Shown here in pieces: positions 9,570 to 17,745 of a stretch of DNA of 64,000 bases; position 1 is the stretch's first letter, and the number at the start of each line of letters is the position of its first letter. Position numbers and translations under genes: made by a program. Under the pieces are notes generated by a model that was given only the letters and a program-made list of their open reading frames with translations, was not told the DNA's origin and did not search any database. This stretch comes from Chromatocurvus halotolerans (GTDB taxonomy: Bacteria > Pseudomonadota > Gammaproteobacteria > Pseudomonadales > Halieaceae). Where the stretch lies: the NCBI RefSeq assembly GCF_004340525.1, contig NZ_SLWX01000001.1, positions 186,001-250,000 of the forward strand, read 5' to 3'.

Positions 9570-12521
9570 ATGACTATCGCCCACACGCCCCCCCCCGCCG
9601 TTCACGCCAGCTTCCGGCAACTGCAGGATGTGGCGATTGATGCCCTGAACCTGCGCGTGCAGCACTTCGAGCACCGCGAAACCGGTGCGCAGCACTATCA
9701 CCTTGCCAGCGACCATAACGAGAACGTCTTTCTTGTCGCACTGCGCACGGTGCCGGAAGATTCCACCGGGGTCGCGCACATTCTCGAGCACACCGCGCTT
9801 TGCGGCAGCCAGCGCTACCCCGTCCGCGATCCATTTTTCATGATGCTGCGGCGTTCCCTGAACACCTTCATGAACGCCTTTACCAGCGCCGACTGGACGG
9901 CCTATCCCTTTGCCAGCCAGAATCGCAAGGACTTCGATAACCTTCTGGATGTCTACCTCGACGCTGTGTTCTTTTCCACACTGGACCCGCTGGATTTTGC
10001 CCAGGAGGGTCACCGCGTTGAGTTTGCCGAGCCGGGCAATGCCGAGAGCGAGCTGGTGTTCAAGGGCGTGGTGTACAACGAGATGAAAGGCGCGATGAGT
10101 TCGGTCAGCGCCACCCTCTGGCAAACTCTGTGCGAACATCTTTTTCCCACCAGCACCTACCACTACAACTCCGGCGGCGACCCGGCGCGCATACCCGACC
10201 TCAGCTATGAGCAGCTGAAAGCCTTCTACCGCAGTCACTATCATCCCTCGAACGCCATCTTCATGACCTTCGGCGATATCCCTGCCATTGAGCACCAGGC
10301 GGTATTCGAGGACCGGGCGCTGCAGCATTTTACTCGCAGCGACGCACGCATAGCGGTAAGCCCGGAGCAGCGACTGAGCGCACCGCAGCGCATTCACAGC
10401 AGCTACGCCTTCGATGAGGACAGTTCCTGCGCCGGGAAAACCCACATTGTAGTGGGCTGGATGCTTGGCGAAAGCACCGACCTGGAGCAGCTGCTGGAAG
10501 CCCAGCTGTTGACCTCCGTGCTCCTCGAAAACAGTGCCTCACCGCTGCAGCACGCCCTGGAAACCACCACACTCGGCGCTGCTCCCTCACCGCTTTGCGG
10601 CCTGGAAGACTCCATGCGGGAAATGGTCTTCTCCTGTGGTATCGAGGGTAGCGAAGCCGACAGGGCCGAGGCACTGGAGACGCTGGTTCTCGACGTGATT
10701 GGCCGGGTGGCCCGTGACGGTGTTTCCGAAGCGCATCTGCAGGCCGTGCTGCACCAGCTGGAGCTGCATCAGCGTGAAGTGGGTGGGGACGGCTTCCCCT
10801 ATGGGCTCAGCCTGATTCTGCAGGCACTCGGCTGCGCTACCCACCATGCCGACCCGATTCCGGTGCTCGACCTTGAGCCCGTGATTCTGTCGCTGCGCGA
10901 GAAGATCAGCGATCCAGGCTATATCCGCGGACTCGCCCAGCGCCTTCTTCTCGACAATCCCCACCGGATAACCCTGGTGATGTCGCCCGATCCGGCCCTC
11001 TCGGCGCAGCGGGCTGCCAGCGAGCGCCAGCGCCTGGCCGCCATCAAGGCCGGGCTCGATGAAGATGGCAGGCAGGCCATTGTGGAGCGTGCGGCCGCAC
11101 TGCAGGCACGTCAGCAGGACAGCGTAGATGCCAGCCTGTTGCCGAAGGTCACACTCGCCGACGTACCCGCTGAGCTGCCGCGGATCACCTACCGCGAACA
11201 CAGCCATGACGAATTCGACATTACCACTTACGAACAGGGAACCAACGGCCTGGTCTATCAGCAGCTGGTGGCGCCGTTGCCGGCACTGGATGACGCAGAA
11301 CTGCAGCTTCTCGGCCACTACACCGGTATGGCGACAGAGCTCGGGATCGGCGGCGACAGCTACCTGGACACCCAGCACCGTCAGTCGGCCTGTGTCGGCA
11401 GTATCCGCCTGTCAGCGACCCTGCGCGGCAGCGTTGACAATGAGCAGGACATAGCGGCAAACCTGGTCCTGTCGAGCAAGGCGCTTCGGCGCCAGACCGG
11501 CGATCAGCTGTCGCTCATGCGTGATACGCGCGAGACGTTGGCCTTTGACGAGCTGCCTCGCCTGCGTGAACTGGTCTCGCAGCAGCGTGCAAGACGCGAA
11601 CAGTCCATCACCGGCAATGGTCACAGTCTGGCGATGGCTGCCGCCTGCGCTGGCATGAGCCCACTGGCGCGACAGCAGCACCGCGCCTCGGGCCTCGAAG
11701 GCATCCGTGAACTGCGCGCACTGGATGAGCGCCTGCGCAATGACAGCGAGCTTGAGGTCTTCGCCGGGCAACTGTCTGCGCTGCACGCGAAGCTGAACAG
11801 AAACCGACCGGAGCTGCTGAGTATCGGTGAACCGGGCTCGTCCGACGACATGGTTGCGGAGGCTCGCAAGTTGCTCAGCGGTATCGGACAGGAAGGTCCG
11901 GAAACGACGCTGGCGATGTCTGCCCTGCGCGATCGGCGTGGCGAGTGCTGGATCACCAATACCCAGGTCAACTTCTGCGCGAAAGCCTACCCGACCGTGC
12001 CCGTTGGACATCCCGATGCCGCGGCGCTGACCGTCCTCGGCGCCTTCCTTCGCAACGGTTTCCTGCATCGCGCCATACGTGAGCAGGGCGGGGCCTACGG
12101 CGGTGGCGCCAGCCAGGATTCCATTGTTGCGGCCTTCCGATTCTTTTCCTACCGGGATCCGCGCCTGGCGGAGACCCTCACGGACTTCGACGAGTCGGTG
12201 GTCTGGCTGCGCAAGGAGCAGCATGACGCCTCAGCGGTCGAGGAGGCGATTCTCGGTGTGATTTCCGGCCTGGACAAACCGGCCTCGCCAGCAGGCGAGG
12301 CCAAGCAGGACTTTCACAACCGGCGTTTTGGTCGGGATCACGCGCAGCGGATGCTGTTCCGCCAGCGTGTTCTCGCTGTCACGCTGGAGGATCTGCGTCG
12401 GGTGGCGGAGTCCTACCTGGCACCGGAGCGCGCAAGCATTGCCGTGATCACCGGCGCTGCGCAACGCGATGCCAGTGCCGCGCTGCGCCAGGAGCTGGAC
12501 CTGACGCTCTGCGAGCTGTAA
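9570..12521 (+). CDS. M16C zinc metalloprotease, PreP-like (presequence protease family)
   Basis: 983 residues, the usual size for the M16C/PreP group. The inverted zinc motif HILEH is at 70-74, and the distal glutamate is expected in the VVYNEMKGAMS segment near 170-180. The four-part clamshell layout fits: a catalytic N-terminal half and a second half ending in an inactive M16-like domain (EQGGAYGGGA). No signal peptide is apparent, so it is probably cytoplasmic and degrades unfolded peptides, as PreP homologues do. The ATG at 9570 follows TGACAGGACTGCC. It is 30 bases after the cyclotransferase and may share its operon. Confidence 0.93.
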   Translation: MTIAHTPPPAVHASFRQLQDVAIDALNLRVQHFEHRETGAQHYHLASDHNENVFLVALRTVPEDSTGVAHILEHTALCGSQRYPVRDPFFMMLRRSLNTFMNAFTSADWTAYPFASQNRKDFDNLLDVYLDAVFFSTLDPLDFAQEGHRVEFAEPGNAESELVFKGVVYNEMKGAMSSVSATLWQTLCEHLFPTSTYHYNSGGDPARIPDLSYEQLKAFYRSHYHPSNAIFMTFGDIPAIEHQAVFEDRALQHFTRSDARIAVSPEQRLSAPQRIHSSYAFDEDSSCAGKTHIVVGWMLGESTDLEQLLEAQLLTSVLLENSASPLQHALETTTLGAAPSPLCGLEDSMREMVFSCGIEGSEADRAEALETLVLDVIGRVARDGVSEAHLQAVLHQLELHQREVGGDGFPYGLSLILQALGCATHHADPIPVLDLEPVILSLREKISDPGYIRGLAQRLLLDNPHRITLVMSPDPALSAQRAASERQRLAAIKAGLDEDGRQAIVERAAALQARQQDSVDASLLPKVTLADVPAELPRITYREHSHDEFDITTYEQGTNGLVYQQLVAPLPALDDAELQLLGHYTGMATELGIGGDSYLDTQHRQSACVGSIRLSATLRGSVDNEQDIAANLVLSSKALRRQTGDQLSLMRDTRETLAFDELPRLRELVSQQRARREQSITGNGHSLAMAAACAGMSPLARQQHRASGLEGIRELRALDERLRNDSELEVFAGQLSALHAKLNRNRPELLSIGEPGSSDDMVAEARKLLSGIGQEGPETTLAMSALRDRRGECWITNTQVNFCAKAYPTVPVGHPDAAALTVLGAFLRNGFLHRAIREQGGAYGGGASQDSIVAAFRFFSYRDPRLAETLTDFDESVVWLRKEQHDASAVEEAILGVISGLDKPASPAGEAKQDFHNRRFGRDHAQRMLFRQRVLAVTLEDLRRVAESYLAPERASIAVITGAAQRDASAALRQELDLTLCEL

Positions 12522-12599
12522 CGCCGCTGCAGCCGGAAACTGCGCGGCGCGCTGACTGTGCCGATTGCGGAGTTTCGGGACACATTCGTCTGACGCCGC

Positions 12600-13349
12600 T
12601 TACCGGCCCAGATGCGGGCGCTGAATCAGTGGTTGCGCGCGATCGACAGCGAACCAGTCGCTTAGGACCGCAGCCTCTCCAGCGGGCATTACCAGAAGCA
12701 GTCGCCCAGCCGTGCTGCCGTTGAGCGAAAATACCCGCGCAAAGTCGGCAGCGGAGAACAGCCGGTTACCCCAGGATGGATCGGCGACCTGAATATTGCC
12801 GTGCCTGTCGACACCCCGAATCAGCGTGAAATGCGGCTCTCCCTCGGGCTCGATATACGCAATGGCGGGAACGCTCAGGCGCGAAAGCGCCTCGGGACGA
12901 ATGCTCACCCCCTGTGCGCGCAACCCGTACTGGCGCGCCAAGGCCGCGAGCAGCGCCAGAGAAACGCCCCGCTCCTGGAGTCGCTGTCGCCGCGCACGCT
13001 CGGCCGGCGCACTATCACCCGCAGGGCGGGTAGCCGTGAGCACATCGGCATCCGGAAGTCCCAATCTCGCAAGCAGATCCGACTCACTGGCAGGTTGATC
13101 GAAATAATGCGTCAGCAGTGTCGCCAGCGCGGCCAGACCACAGCTGAAATCCCTCTCCTGTCGCACCACACCCGCATCGCGCAACGCCTTCCAGTCGCGG
13201 AACCCGTCGATTGTATTGGCTGTGGCGCTGTGCCCCTCCAGAAAGTTAAGAGCTATCAGCCCGCCGGCCAGCAAGCTCACCGCCCGCAGCGATGGCCGCC
13301 GGGGCATTGCCAGTCGGACAGCGCAGCAGGACGTGCTCAGCGGCACCAT
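12600..13349 (-). CDS. Secreted C39-family cysteine peptidase (FapD-like)
   Basis: About 249 residues. A basic N-terminus and hydrophobic segment (LRAVSLLAGGLIALNFLEG) direct export or inner-membrane anchoring. The C39 papain-like core follows with Cys70 (RDFSCGLAAL), His173 (GEPHFTLI) and Asp190 (VADPSWG); the extra insert is arginine-rich. C39 domains cleave leader peptides after small residues, in bacteriocin ABC exporters or as stand-alone proteases such as FapD. There is no ABC transporter here, so this is the stand-alone type. The ATG at 13349 starts one base after the stop of the two-helix protein, implying coupling. It is the last gene of the cassette running leftwards from 15147. Confidence 0.85.
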   Translation of the reverse strand: MVPLSTSCCAVRLAMPRRPSLRAVSLLAGGLIALNFLEGHSATANTIDGFRDWKALRDAGVVRQERDFSCGLAALATLLTHYFDQPASESDLLARLGLPDADVLTATRPAGDSAPAERARRQRLQERGVSLALLAALARQYGLRAQGVSIRPEALSRLSVPAIAYIEPEGEPHFTLIRGVDRHGNIQVADPSWGNRLFSAADFARVFSLNGSTAGRLLLVMPAGEAAVLSDWFAVDRAQPLIQRPHLGR

Positions 13350-13350
13350 T

Positions 13351-13632
13351 TCAGTCAGCCTGCGTACTGGCGCTGACGTCACCGGGCGCGCTCTCCATCT
13401 CCTCCAGGGCCCGCTGCCGCGCGAACCACCCTGTCAGCACAACGCCGATAACGAAGAGACTGGCAATCACGCTCACCATGGCGCCGGCAGAATTGCTCTG
13501 AGCGGCGTAAACCAGAACCAGCACGGCAAACAAGGCCAGCGTGTACAGGCCCATCCACCGGTACCAGTAGCGGTCCCTTCGCCTGTTGAAGGTGGTCTCC
13601 CACTCCCTCTTCTGCAGCTCAGGATGTTTCAT
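13351..13632 (-). CDS. Small two-helix inner-membrane protein of the C39 cassette
   Basis: 93 residues. A charged N-terminus (KREWETTFNRRRDRYWYRW) leads into two hydrophobic segments (about 29-45 and 51-68), then a short acidic tail. No named family is recognised. GAGAAG lies five bases before the ATG and overlaps the first unit of the 14-bp repeat array. The stop codon is one base from the start of the C39 peptidase, so the two are almost certainly co-translated. It could anchor or regulate the peptidase; this is inference from position. Confidence 0.75.
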   Translation of the reverse strand: MKHPELQKREWETTFNRRRDRYWYRWMGLYTLALFAVLVLVYAAQSNSAGAMVSVIASLFVIGVVLTGWFARQRALEEMESAPGDVSASTQAD

Positions 13633-13638
13633 GCGCGC

Positions 13639-13708
13639 TTCTCTCGTTTGCAGAGCCTCGTTTCCAGAGCCTCATTTTCTGAGCCTCGTGTTAAGAGCTT
13701 CGTTTGCG
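13639..13708. repeat. Five-copy 14-bp tandem repeat in the leader of the C39 gene pair
   Basis: Five consecutive 14-base units with exact 14-base periodicity: ttctctcgtttgca, gagcctcgtttcca, gagcctcattttct, gagcctcgtgttaa and gagcttcgtttgcg (plus strand). The invariant core is TC(G/A)T at step 14. On the transcribed minus strand the unit is AAACGAGGCTC-like. The first unit overlaps the AGAGAAG ribosome-binding site of the 93-residue protein, so the array lies directly in the translation leader. Confidence 0.85.
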
Positions 13709-13767
13709 ACGGCATATCAGGTGTCTTGCTGTGGCCCTTCCATCTCGCAGGGTCTGGCAAACGAAGC
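13697..13767. repeat. Perfect 11-bp inverted repeat flanking 49 bp, linked to the tandem array
   Basis: GCTTCGTTTGC at 13697-13707 (inside the fifth tandem unit) is exactly inverted as GCAAACGAAGC at 13757-13767. In the minus-strand transcript the upstream arm could pair with unit 5. Its TCGTTTGC part also complements GCAAACGA in unit 1 (13644-13651), next to the ribosome-binding site. This gives two mutually exclusive pairings, as in a translational switch. The remaining 13768-13837 region shows nothing else. Confidence 0.6.
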
Positions 13768-13837
13768 GCCCGTCACCTCAAGCGTAGAAGTTCCACCGCC
13801 ATGAGGCAACGGGCATTATCGTTCAACTACGGCGTTT

Positions 13838-14140
13838 TCAGCGGATCTGATAGCAGCCGGTACAGCTGCCCGTCCCCCCATAGGTGGGGACATAGATCCC
13901 CCAGTAAAGACCCATCAGACCGATATCCACGCCGGCTATCGCCAGCGGAATCGCCAGCAACGGCATACGACCTCGGGTGTCTTCCATGGCCTGCGTATCG
14001 AGCCGCTCAAGAACCGGTATATCGCCGCCAAAGGCATTGCCGAGATCAACCGGCTCTTCCGCATTGCCGCTGGCAAACGCGGGCGCGGACACGAGGGCTG
14101 CAAGGACTGCAACCTGCGAGGCTTTTGCAAGTTTTTTCAT
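13838..14140 (-). CDS. Secreted peptide precursor with leader-like motif and C-terminal CxxC
   Basis: 100 residues. AAGGAG lies seven bases before the ATG. A clear signal peptide (1-23, ending APAFA) is followed by an acidic stretch (24-45), then RLDTQAMEDTRG (46-57), resembling leader sequences that end in a Gly processing site. A 43-residue hydrophobic, glycine-rich remainder follows, with GxxxG-like spacing, aromatic YWGIYVPTY, and a terminal GSCTGC (Cys93, Cys96). I do not recognise a named family. Position between an outer-membrane barrel and a secreted C39 peptidase suggests it is the substrate that is cleaved and exported. The terminal CxxC recalls Fap fibre subunits, but there are no Fap-type repeats. 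Confidence 0.7.
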   Translation of the reverse strand: MKKLAKASQVAVLAALVSAPAFASGNAEEPVDLGNAFGGDIPVLERLDTQAMEDTRGRMPLLAIPLAIAGVDIGLMGLYWGIYVPTYGGTGSCTGCYQIR

Positions 14141-14238
14141 GATGACGCTCCTTGTCATTGTTGAAGAATGTAGACGCGACAGCTGTCGCGCTGACTCACG
14201 TCCTGCGGTTATCGAACAGCACAGGGCGTCGATCCCAC

Positions 14239-15147
14239 TCACGGAAACCGGTATAGCCACTCCAGGTCAAATCCTGCGCCGCCATCTGACCCGGATGTGG
14301 ATATGTGGGTGTTGAGGAAAAACGTGGAGTGACGGCCAGCCGCGTAACCCAGGCCCAGGCGTAACGCCGTGGCGATGCGGGGCTCGACGACGCCGACAGG
14401 ATCCTCGCCGACCTCGCGGTACTGCATGGAGAAGCCGCCCACCAGCGTGACATTGGCGTTGACCGCGAAGTTTACCTGCGGCGCGAGCACCAGACTGTGC
14501 GCTGCAGGCGCTGCAAACGCCACGCTCTCGGGGAAACGCTGATAGCGGTAGCGGCCGGATACAGACAGGACAACGGGATCCAACGACCGATAGCCGGTCA
14601 CGCCAAGCTCGAAGCCGTCAAACCACTGCGAATCGAGACCGGGCAGGGCCGGACGGGACACCAGATCGGCTCGCGCATCCAGCAACACGGCCGGTGCACC
14701 ACGCTCCGGCAGGGCGAGCCAGCTTATACCAACATCGGCCGCATAGCCCTCCGCGCGCTGTGCTGCAGCGCCCGGGTCGCGCCAGCGAGTCTGTCGGTGT
14801 GTCAGTCGGGCATTCAGCTCCATGCGAGGCGCCACCCCGTAGCGGGCACCGATAGCGGTAAAACCCTGTCCGGCATGACTGTGCGCGACTGAAAGCCGCG
14901 CCGCACCCGAGGATGACTCACGCTGGGCAAGCACCGGCTGTCGGCGCTGCTGCCACTGGGTCTGTACCGAGACGGTGAAGGTCGAAGGCGGCATCAACAA
15001 GGCATCGATAGACAATGGCAGCTGCGCCTGCGCCGCGACCGGACACATCGCGATCCACAACGGCAGCGAACGGTCCCGACGCAGCGAATGCTTCACGAAA
15101 GCTTTCGACTGTCTGCAATGCCGTTCAGACCCAGGCTCGACGCGCAT
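14239..15147 (-). CDS. Outer-membrane beta-barrel, FapF/transporter-like
   Basis: 302 residues. A strong AAAGGAG lies about seven bases before the ATG at 15147. The signal peptide has an unusually long polar N-region (about 27 residues) before PLWIAMCPVAAQA. The mature part opens with SIDALLMPPSTFTVSVQTQW and then has alternating amphipathic strands, ending in an aromatic strand LEWLYRFP, typical of outer-membrane barrels. The pattern resembles barrels found beside C39 peptidases in Fap-like loci, which export amyloid subunits. It begins the leftward cassette; the peptide gene starts 98 bases downstream. The FapF link is inference from pattern and context; a generic outer-membrane transporter is the alternative. 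Confidence 0.7.
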   Translation of the reverse strand: MRVEPGSERHCRQSKAFVKHSLRRDRSLPLWIAMCPVAAQAQLPLSIDALLMPPSTFTVSVQTQWQQRRQPVLAQRESSSGAARLSVAHSHAGQGFTAIGARYGVAPRMELNARLTHRQTRWRDPGAAAQRAEGYAADVGISWLALPERGAPAVLLDARADLVSRPALPGLDSQWFDGFELGVTGYRSLDPVVLSVSGRYRYQRFPESVAFAAPAAHSLVLAPQVNFAVNANVTLVGGFSMQYREVGEDPVGVVEPRIATALRLGLGYAAGRHSTFFLNTHISTSGSDGGAGFDLEWLYRFP

Positions 15148-15241
15148 GTGCTGGCTCCTTTACCGTGACATCTCCAGCATCGGCAAAAACACCGGCAAAC
15201 GGTAGCTCAGAAACGCTCTCTGATACGGCAAATGCGTGCGC

Positions 15242-15247
15242 TATACT
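15242..15247 (+). promoter_or_regulatory. Candidate -10 box (TATACT) for the GspG-like lipoprotein gene
   Basis: TATACT at 15242-15247 is a near-perfect sigma70 -10 hexamer 40 bases before the ATG at 15287. The region 17 bases upstream has no good -35 match. It sits in the 139-bp divergent gap with the barrel gene. Confidence 0.35.
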
Positions 15248-15286
15248 GCGCCAGACACCATTTCCCGGGCAACGGCGGATACCCAC

Positions 15287-15946
15287 ATGCGACTCCTGAC
15301 ACGACTCTTCGCTCTCGCTTTTCTCGGCGGTTGCAGCAATCTGCAGCAGCAGGCGCAGGACTCACTCCTCAGCACGCTCCCGGACAAGCGGGGTGTGACC
15401 TACGACAATGTACGCACCTACCCGGGTGGCGTGGTTTGTGGCGACTACACGGCGAGCAGCGTGATGGGCTACACCCAGCGCACGCGGCCCTTCATCTACC
15501 ATGACGGTCGCGTGTTCAACCAGCCCGGCAAAGACGAGGTTGCCATCTACTGCACGAAAGCGCCGGTAAAAGCACTGCATGAGCGCCTTGGCATAGGTCC
15601 GATGACGGCTGAAAACGCAACGCTGCAGCAGATCTACCGGGACATGAGCGCGCTGCACGACGCCCTGGAAGCCCATATCAACGCGCGCGGCGATCTGCCC
15701 GCTGATGCCGCTGGCCTGAACGCACTGACTCCGCCCGAGGGAGACTATCTCGACAACATACCGCTTGATCCCTGGGGTCGCCCTTATCACTACGAACGCA
15801 GCCTCGGCGGTCGCGTACGCGCCACCTATGAGCTATACACGCTGGGCGCGGACAATCAGCCGGGAGGCAGCGGTCCGGATGCCGATATCCGGCGCGAGCA
15901 TCTCGGCTTCCTGAAGCGAGTTGCCAGCATGCAGAAACCCGACTGA
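15287..15946 (+). CDS. Lipoprotein with a GspG-like C-terminal domain
   Basis: About 219 residues. The ATG at 15287 gives a lipoprotein signal with lipobox LGGC (MRLLTRLFALAFLGGC). The middle part has cysteines in GGVVCGDY and AIYCTKAP. The C-terminal 90 residues match the soluble half of type II major pseudopilins: a helix with INARGDLPADAAGLNAL, then DPWGRPYHYE, YTLGADNQPGG and DADI, the last resembling the calcium site of GspG. Here this module hangs on a lipoprotein and lacks the prepilin N-terminal helix, so it is not a pseudopilin. No other T2SS gene is in the window. Role unknown. Confidence 0.75.
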   Translation: MRLLTRLFALAFLGGCSNLQQQAQDSLLSTLPDKRGVTYDNVRTYPGGVVCGDYTASSVMGYTQRTRPFIYHDGRVFNQPGKDEVAIYCTKAPVKALHERLGIGPMTAENATLQQIYRDMSALHDALEAHINARGDLPADAAGLNALTPPEGDYLDNIPLDPWGRPYHYERSLGGRVRATYELYTLGADNQPGGSGPDADIRREHLGFLKRVASMQKPD

Positions 15947-15953
15947 CGGGCCA

Positions 15954-17690
15954 CTAGTGGGCCGGTAGGAAGGGAAAGACCCGCGGCAGCAGAAAAAGCA
16001 CCGTCAGACTGTAGGCAACCGACAGCGGGAATCCATAGCGAAAGTAGTGCGCCAGCGTATACCCGCCAAGGTTCTGGACCATCAGGTTGGTCGTGTAGCC
16101 ATACGGCGTGAGAAAACTCGCGCTGGCACCGAATGCGACCGCCATGGCGAAAGGCATCGGGTCCACTCCGTAGCTTTGCGCCAGCCCGTAGGCGATGGGA
16201 AAAACCAGCGCAGCGGCGGCATTGTTGGTCATCAACTCGGTCATGAGCAGGGTACCCAGGTACACCCCGACCAGCGCAACATAGGGCCCCTGCCCATCCA
16301 GGCCGCGGTGTAACAGCTCTGCCAGCTCATTGACCAGCCCGGTATTGGACAGCGCCTGGGACAGGGTCAATGCAGAGGCGATGATCAGCCAAAGACTGAA
16401 CGGGAAGCGCCGCGCCAGTTCACCGCTGCGCACAATCCCCAGGCCCAGCATGGCCACCAGCAGAATCGCCACGCCCTTGATCAGAGGCACTATGTCAAGC
16501 GCTCCGAGTGCCACCACCAGGAGCAGGCCGACGCTGAGAACGATGTCGTGGGCGGTGCTCGTGCGACTGCGGATGCCGCTCTGGTCAACGACCAGGAAAT
16601 TCTTGTCCACGTTGCGCCGCGTCGCGAAATCCGCGCCGACAGCCAGCATCAGGCTGTCGCCAGCCTGCAGCGTTATGCCGCCGAGTTTGCCAGACAAGCG
16701 CTTGCCGCCCCGACGCATGCCGACAACCGCAGCATCGAACAGAGAGCGGAATCCACTTTCCTTGATGGTCCGGCCCTCGACCGTAGCGCCGGGCAGAAGA
16801 ATCACCTCGGTAAGGTTGCCGCGCAGCAGCCCCTCCTGTGTCGCAAACAGTCTGAGACCGGAAAATCGCTCCAGCAGACTGACCTGGCTGATGTCTCCGG
16901 AAAAAATCAGCTTGTCGCCGGCTTCAATCACCTCCTGGGGCGCCACCGGTGAGACAAGGTGCTCGTCGCGCACAATCTCCACGAGGAACAGTGCCTCCAG
17001 ATCCCTCAACCCGTTGTCGGCGATGCTGCGCCCGACCAGCGGTGAACCTTCACTGACCTCGGCTTCTACCAGGTATTCATTGACGTTAACTTCCTCGGTC
17101 GGGTTTTCCGGCAGCCAGCGCGAGAAGACAATCATCACGAGCAGCCCGACCAGCGTGGCGGCGCCACCAACAGGCAGGAACGCGAAGAAGGAGAGCCCCG
17201 CACCTGTGGCGTCCTCGTAGAAACTGCTGACAATAAGATTGGTCGACGTGCCGATCAGGGTCATTGTGCCGCCGAGAATAGCCGCGAACGATAGCGGCAT
17301 GAGCAGTTTGGAGGGCAAATGGTAACGACTGGTGCGCACGCTGTTCGCCAGCGTCGCAACCACTGCCGTATTGTTGACAAAGGCCGAGAAGACGGCGGTC
17401 ACAATGCCTAGCCTGAGCAGGCTGCGGCGATACCAGGCATTGACCAGACCGGCGGAAAGCCGCTCAAGCCAGCTTAGCTTCTCGAGTCCCACTGATACCA
17501 GCAGCAGGAGGATGAGAGTGACCAGCCCCGTATTGGACGCCTTGCCAAGCAGTTCCTGGGTGCTGACGAGGCCGGCGAGGTAACACACGCTCATCGCCAG
17601 CGTGAACAGCCAGGCCGGAGACACGCTGCTGAAAATGAGCCCGGAGAAAAGGCAGAGGAAGACTCCTGCAATCAGCAACTGCTCCAGCAT
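15954..17690 (-). CDS. SLC13/DASS-family permease with two TrkA-C (RCK_C) domains
   Basis: About 578 residues. Hydrophobic segments occupy both ends; the centre (about 195-375) is soluble and holds two RCK_C-like repeats ([16 protein letters not shown]... and [16 protein letters not shown]...). Membrane motifs are NNTAVVA near the first half, GTSTNLIV, and [14 protein letters not shown] with [11 protein letters not shown] near the C-terminus, all typical of SLC13 anion (sulfate or dicarboxylate) transporters. The ATG at 17690 is preferred because the upstream frame extension is arginine-rich and would overlap the next gene. Substrate cannot be read from sequence. Confidence 0.88.
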   Translation of the reverse strand: MLEQLLIAGVFLCLFSGLIFSSVSPAWLFTLAMSVCYLAGLVSTQELLGKASNTGLVTLILLLLVSVGLEKLSWLERLSAGLVNAWYRRSLLRLGIVTAVFSAFVNNTAVVATLANSVRTSRYHLPSKLLMPLSFAAILGGTMTLIGTSTNLIVSSFYEDATGAGLSFFAFLPVGGAATLVGLLVMIVFSRWLPENPTEEVNVNEYLVEAEVSEGSPLVGRSIADNGLRDLEALFLVEIVRDEHLVSPVAPQEVIEAGDKLIFSGDISQVSLLERFSGLRLFATQEGLLRGNLTEVILLPGATVEGRTIKESGFRSLFDAAVVGMRRGGKRLSGKLGGITLQAGDSLMLAVGADFATRRNVDKNFLVVDQSGIRSRTSTAHDIVLSVGLLLVVALGALDIVPLIKGVAILLVAMLGLGIVRSGELARRFPFSLWLIIASALTLSQALSNTGLVNELAELLHRGLDGQGPYVALVGVYLGTLLMTELMTNNAAAALVFPIAYGLAQSYGVDPMPFAMAVAFGASASFLTPYGYTTNLMVQNLGGYTLAHYFRYGFPLSVAYSLTVLFLLPRVFPFLPAH

Positions 17691-17745
17691 AGTCCGGGCT
17701 ACCCGATGAAAGAGCGCAAAGCATACGCGGTGCCCGCCCCGGGAC

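Noticed and set aside
12600-15147. Calling the cassette a canonical fap amyloid operon
   Set aside because: FapA, B, C and E are missing, and the small protein lacks the imperfect repeats and Asn/Gln-rich composition of FapB/FapC.
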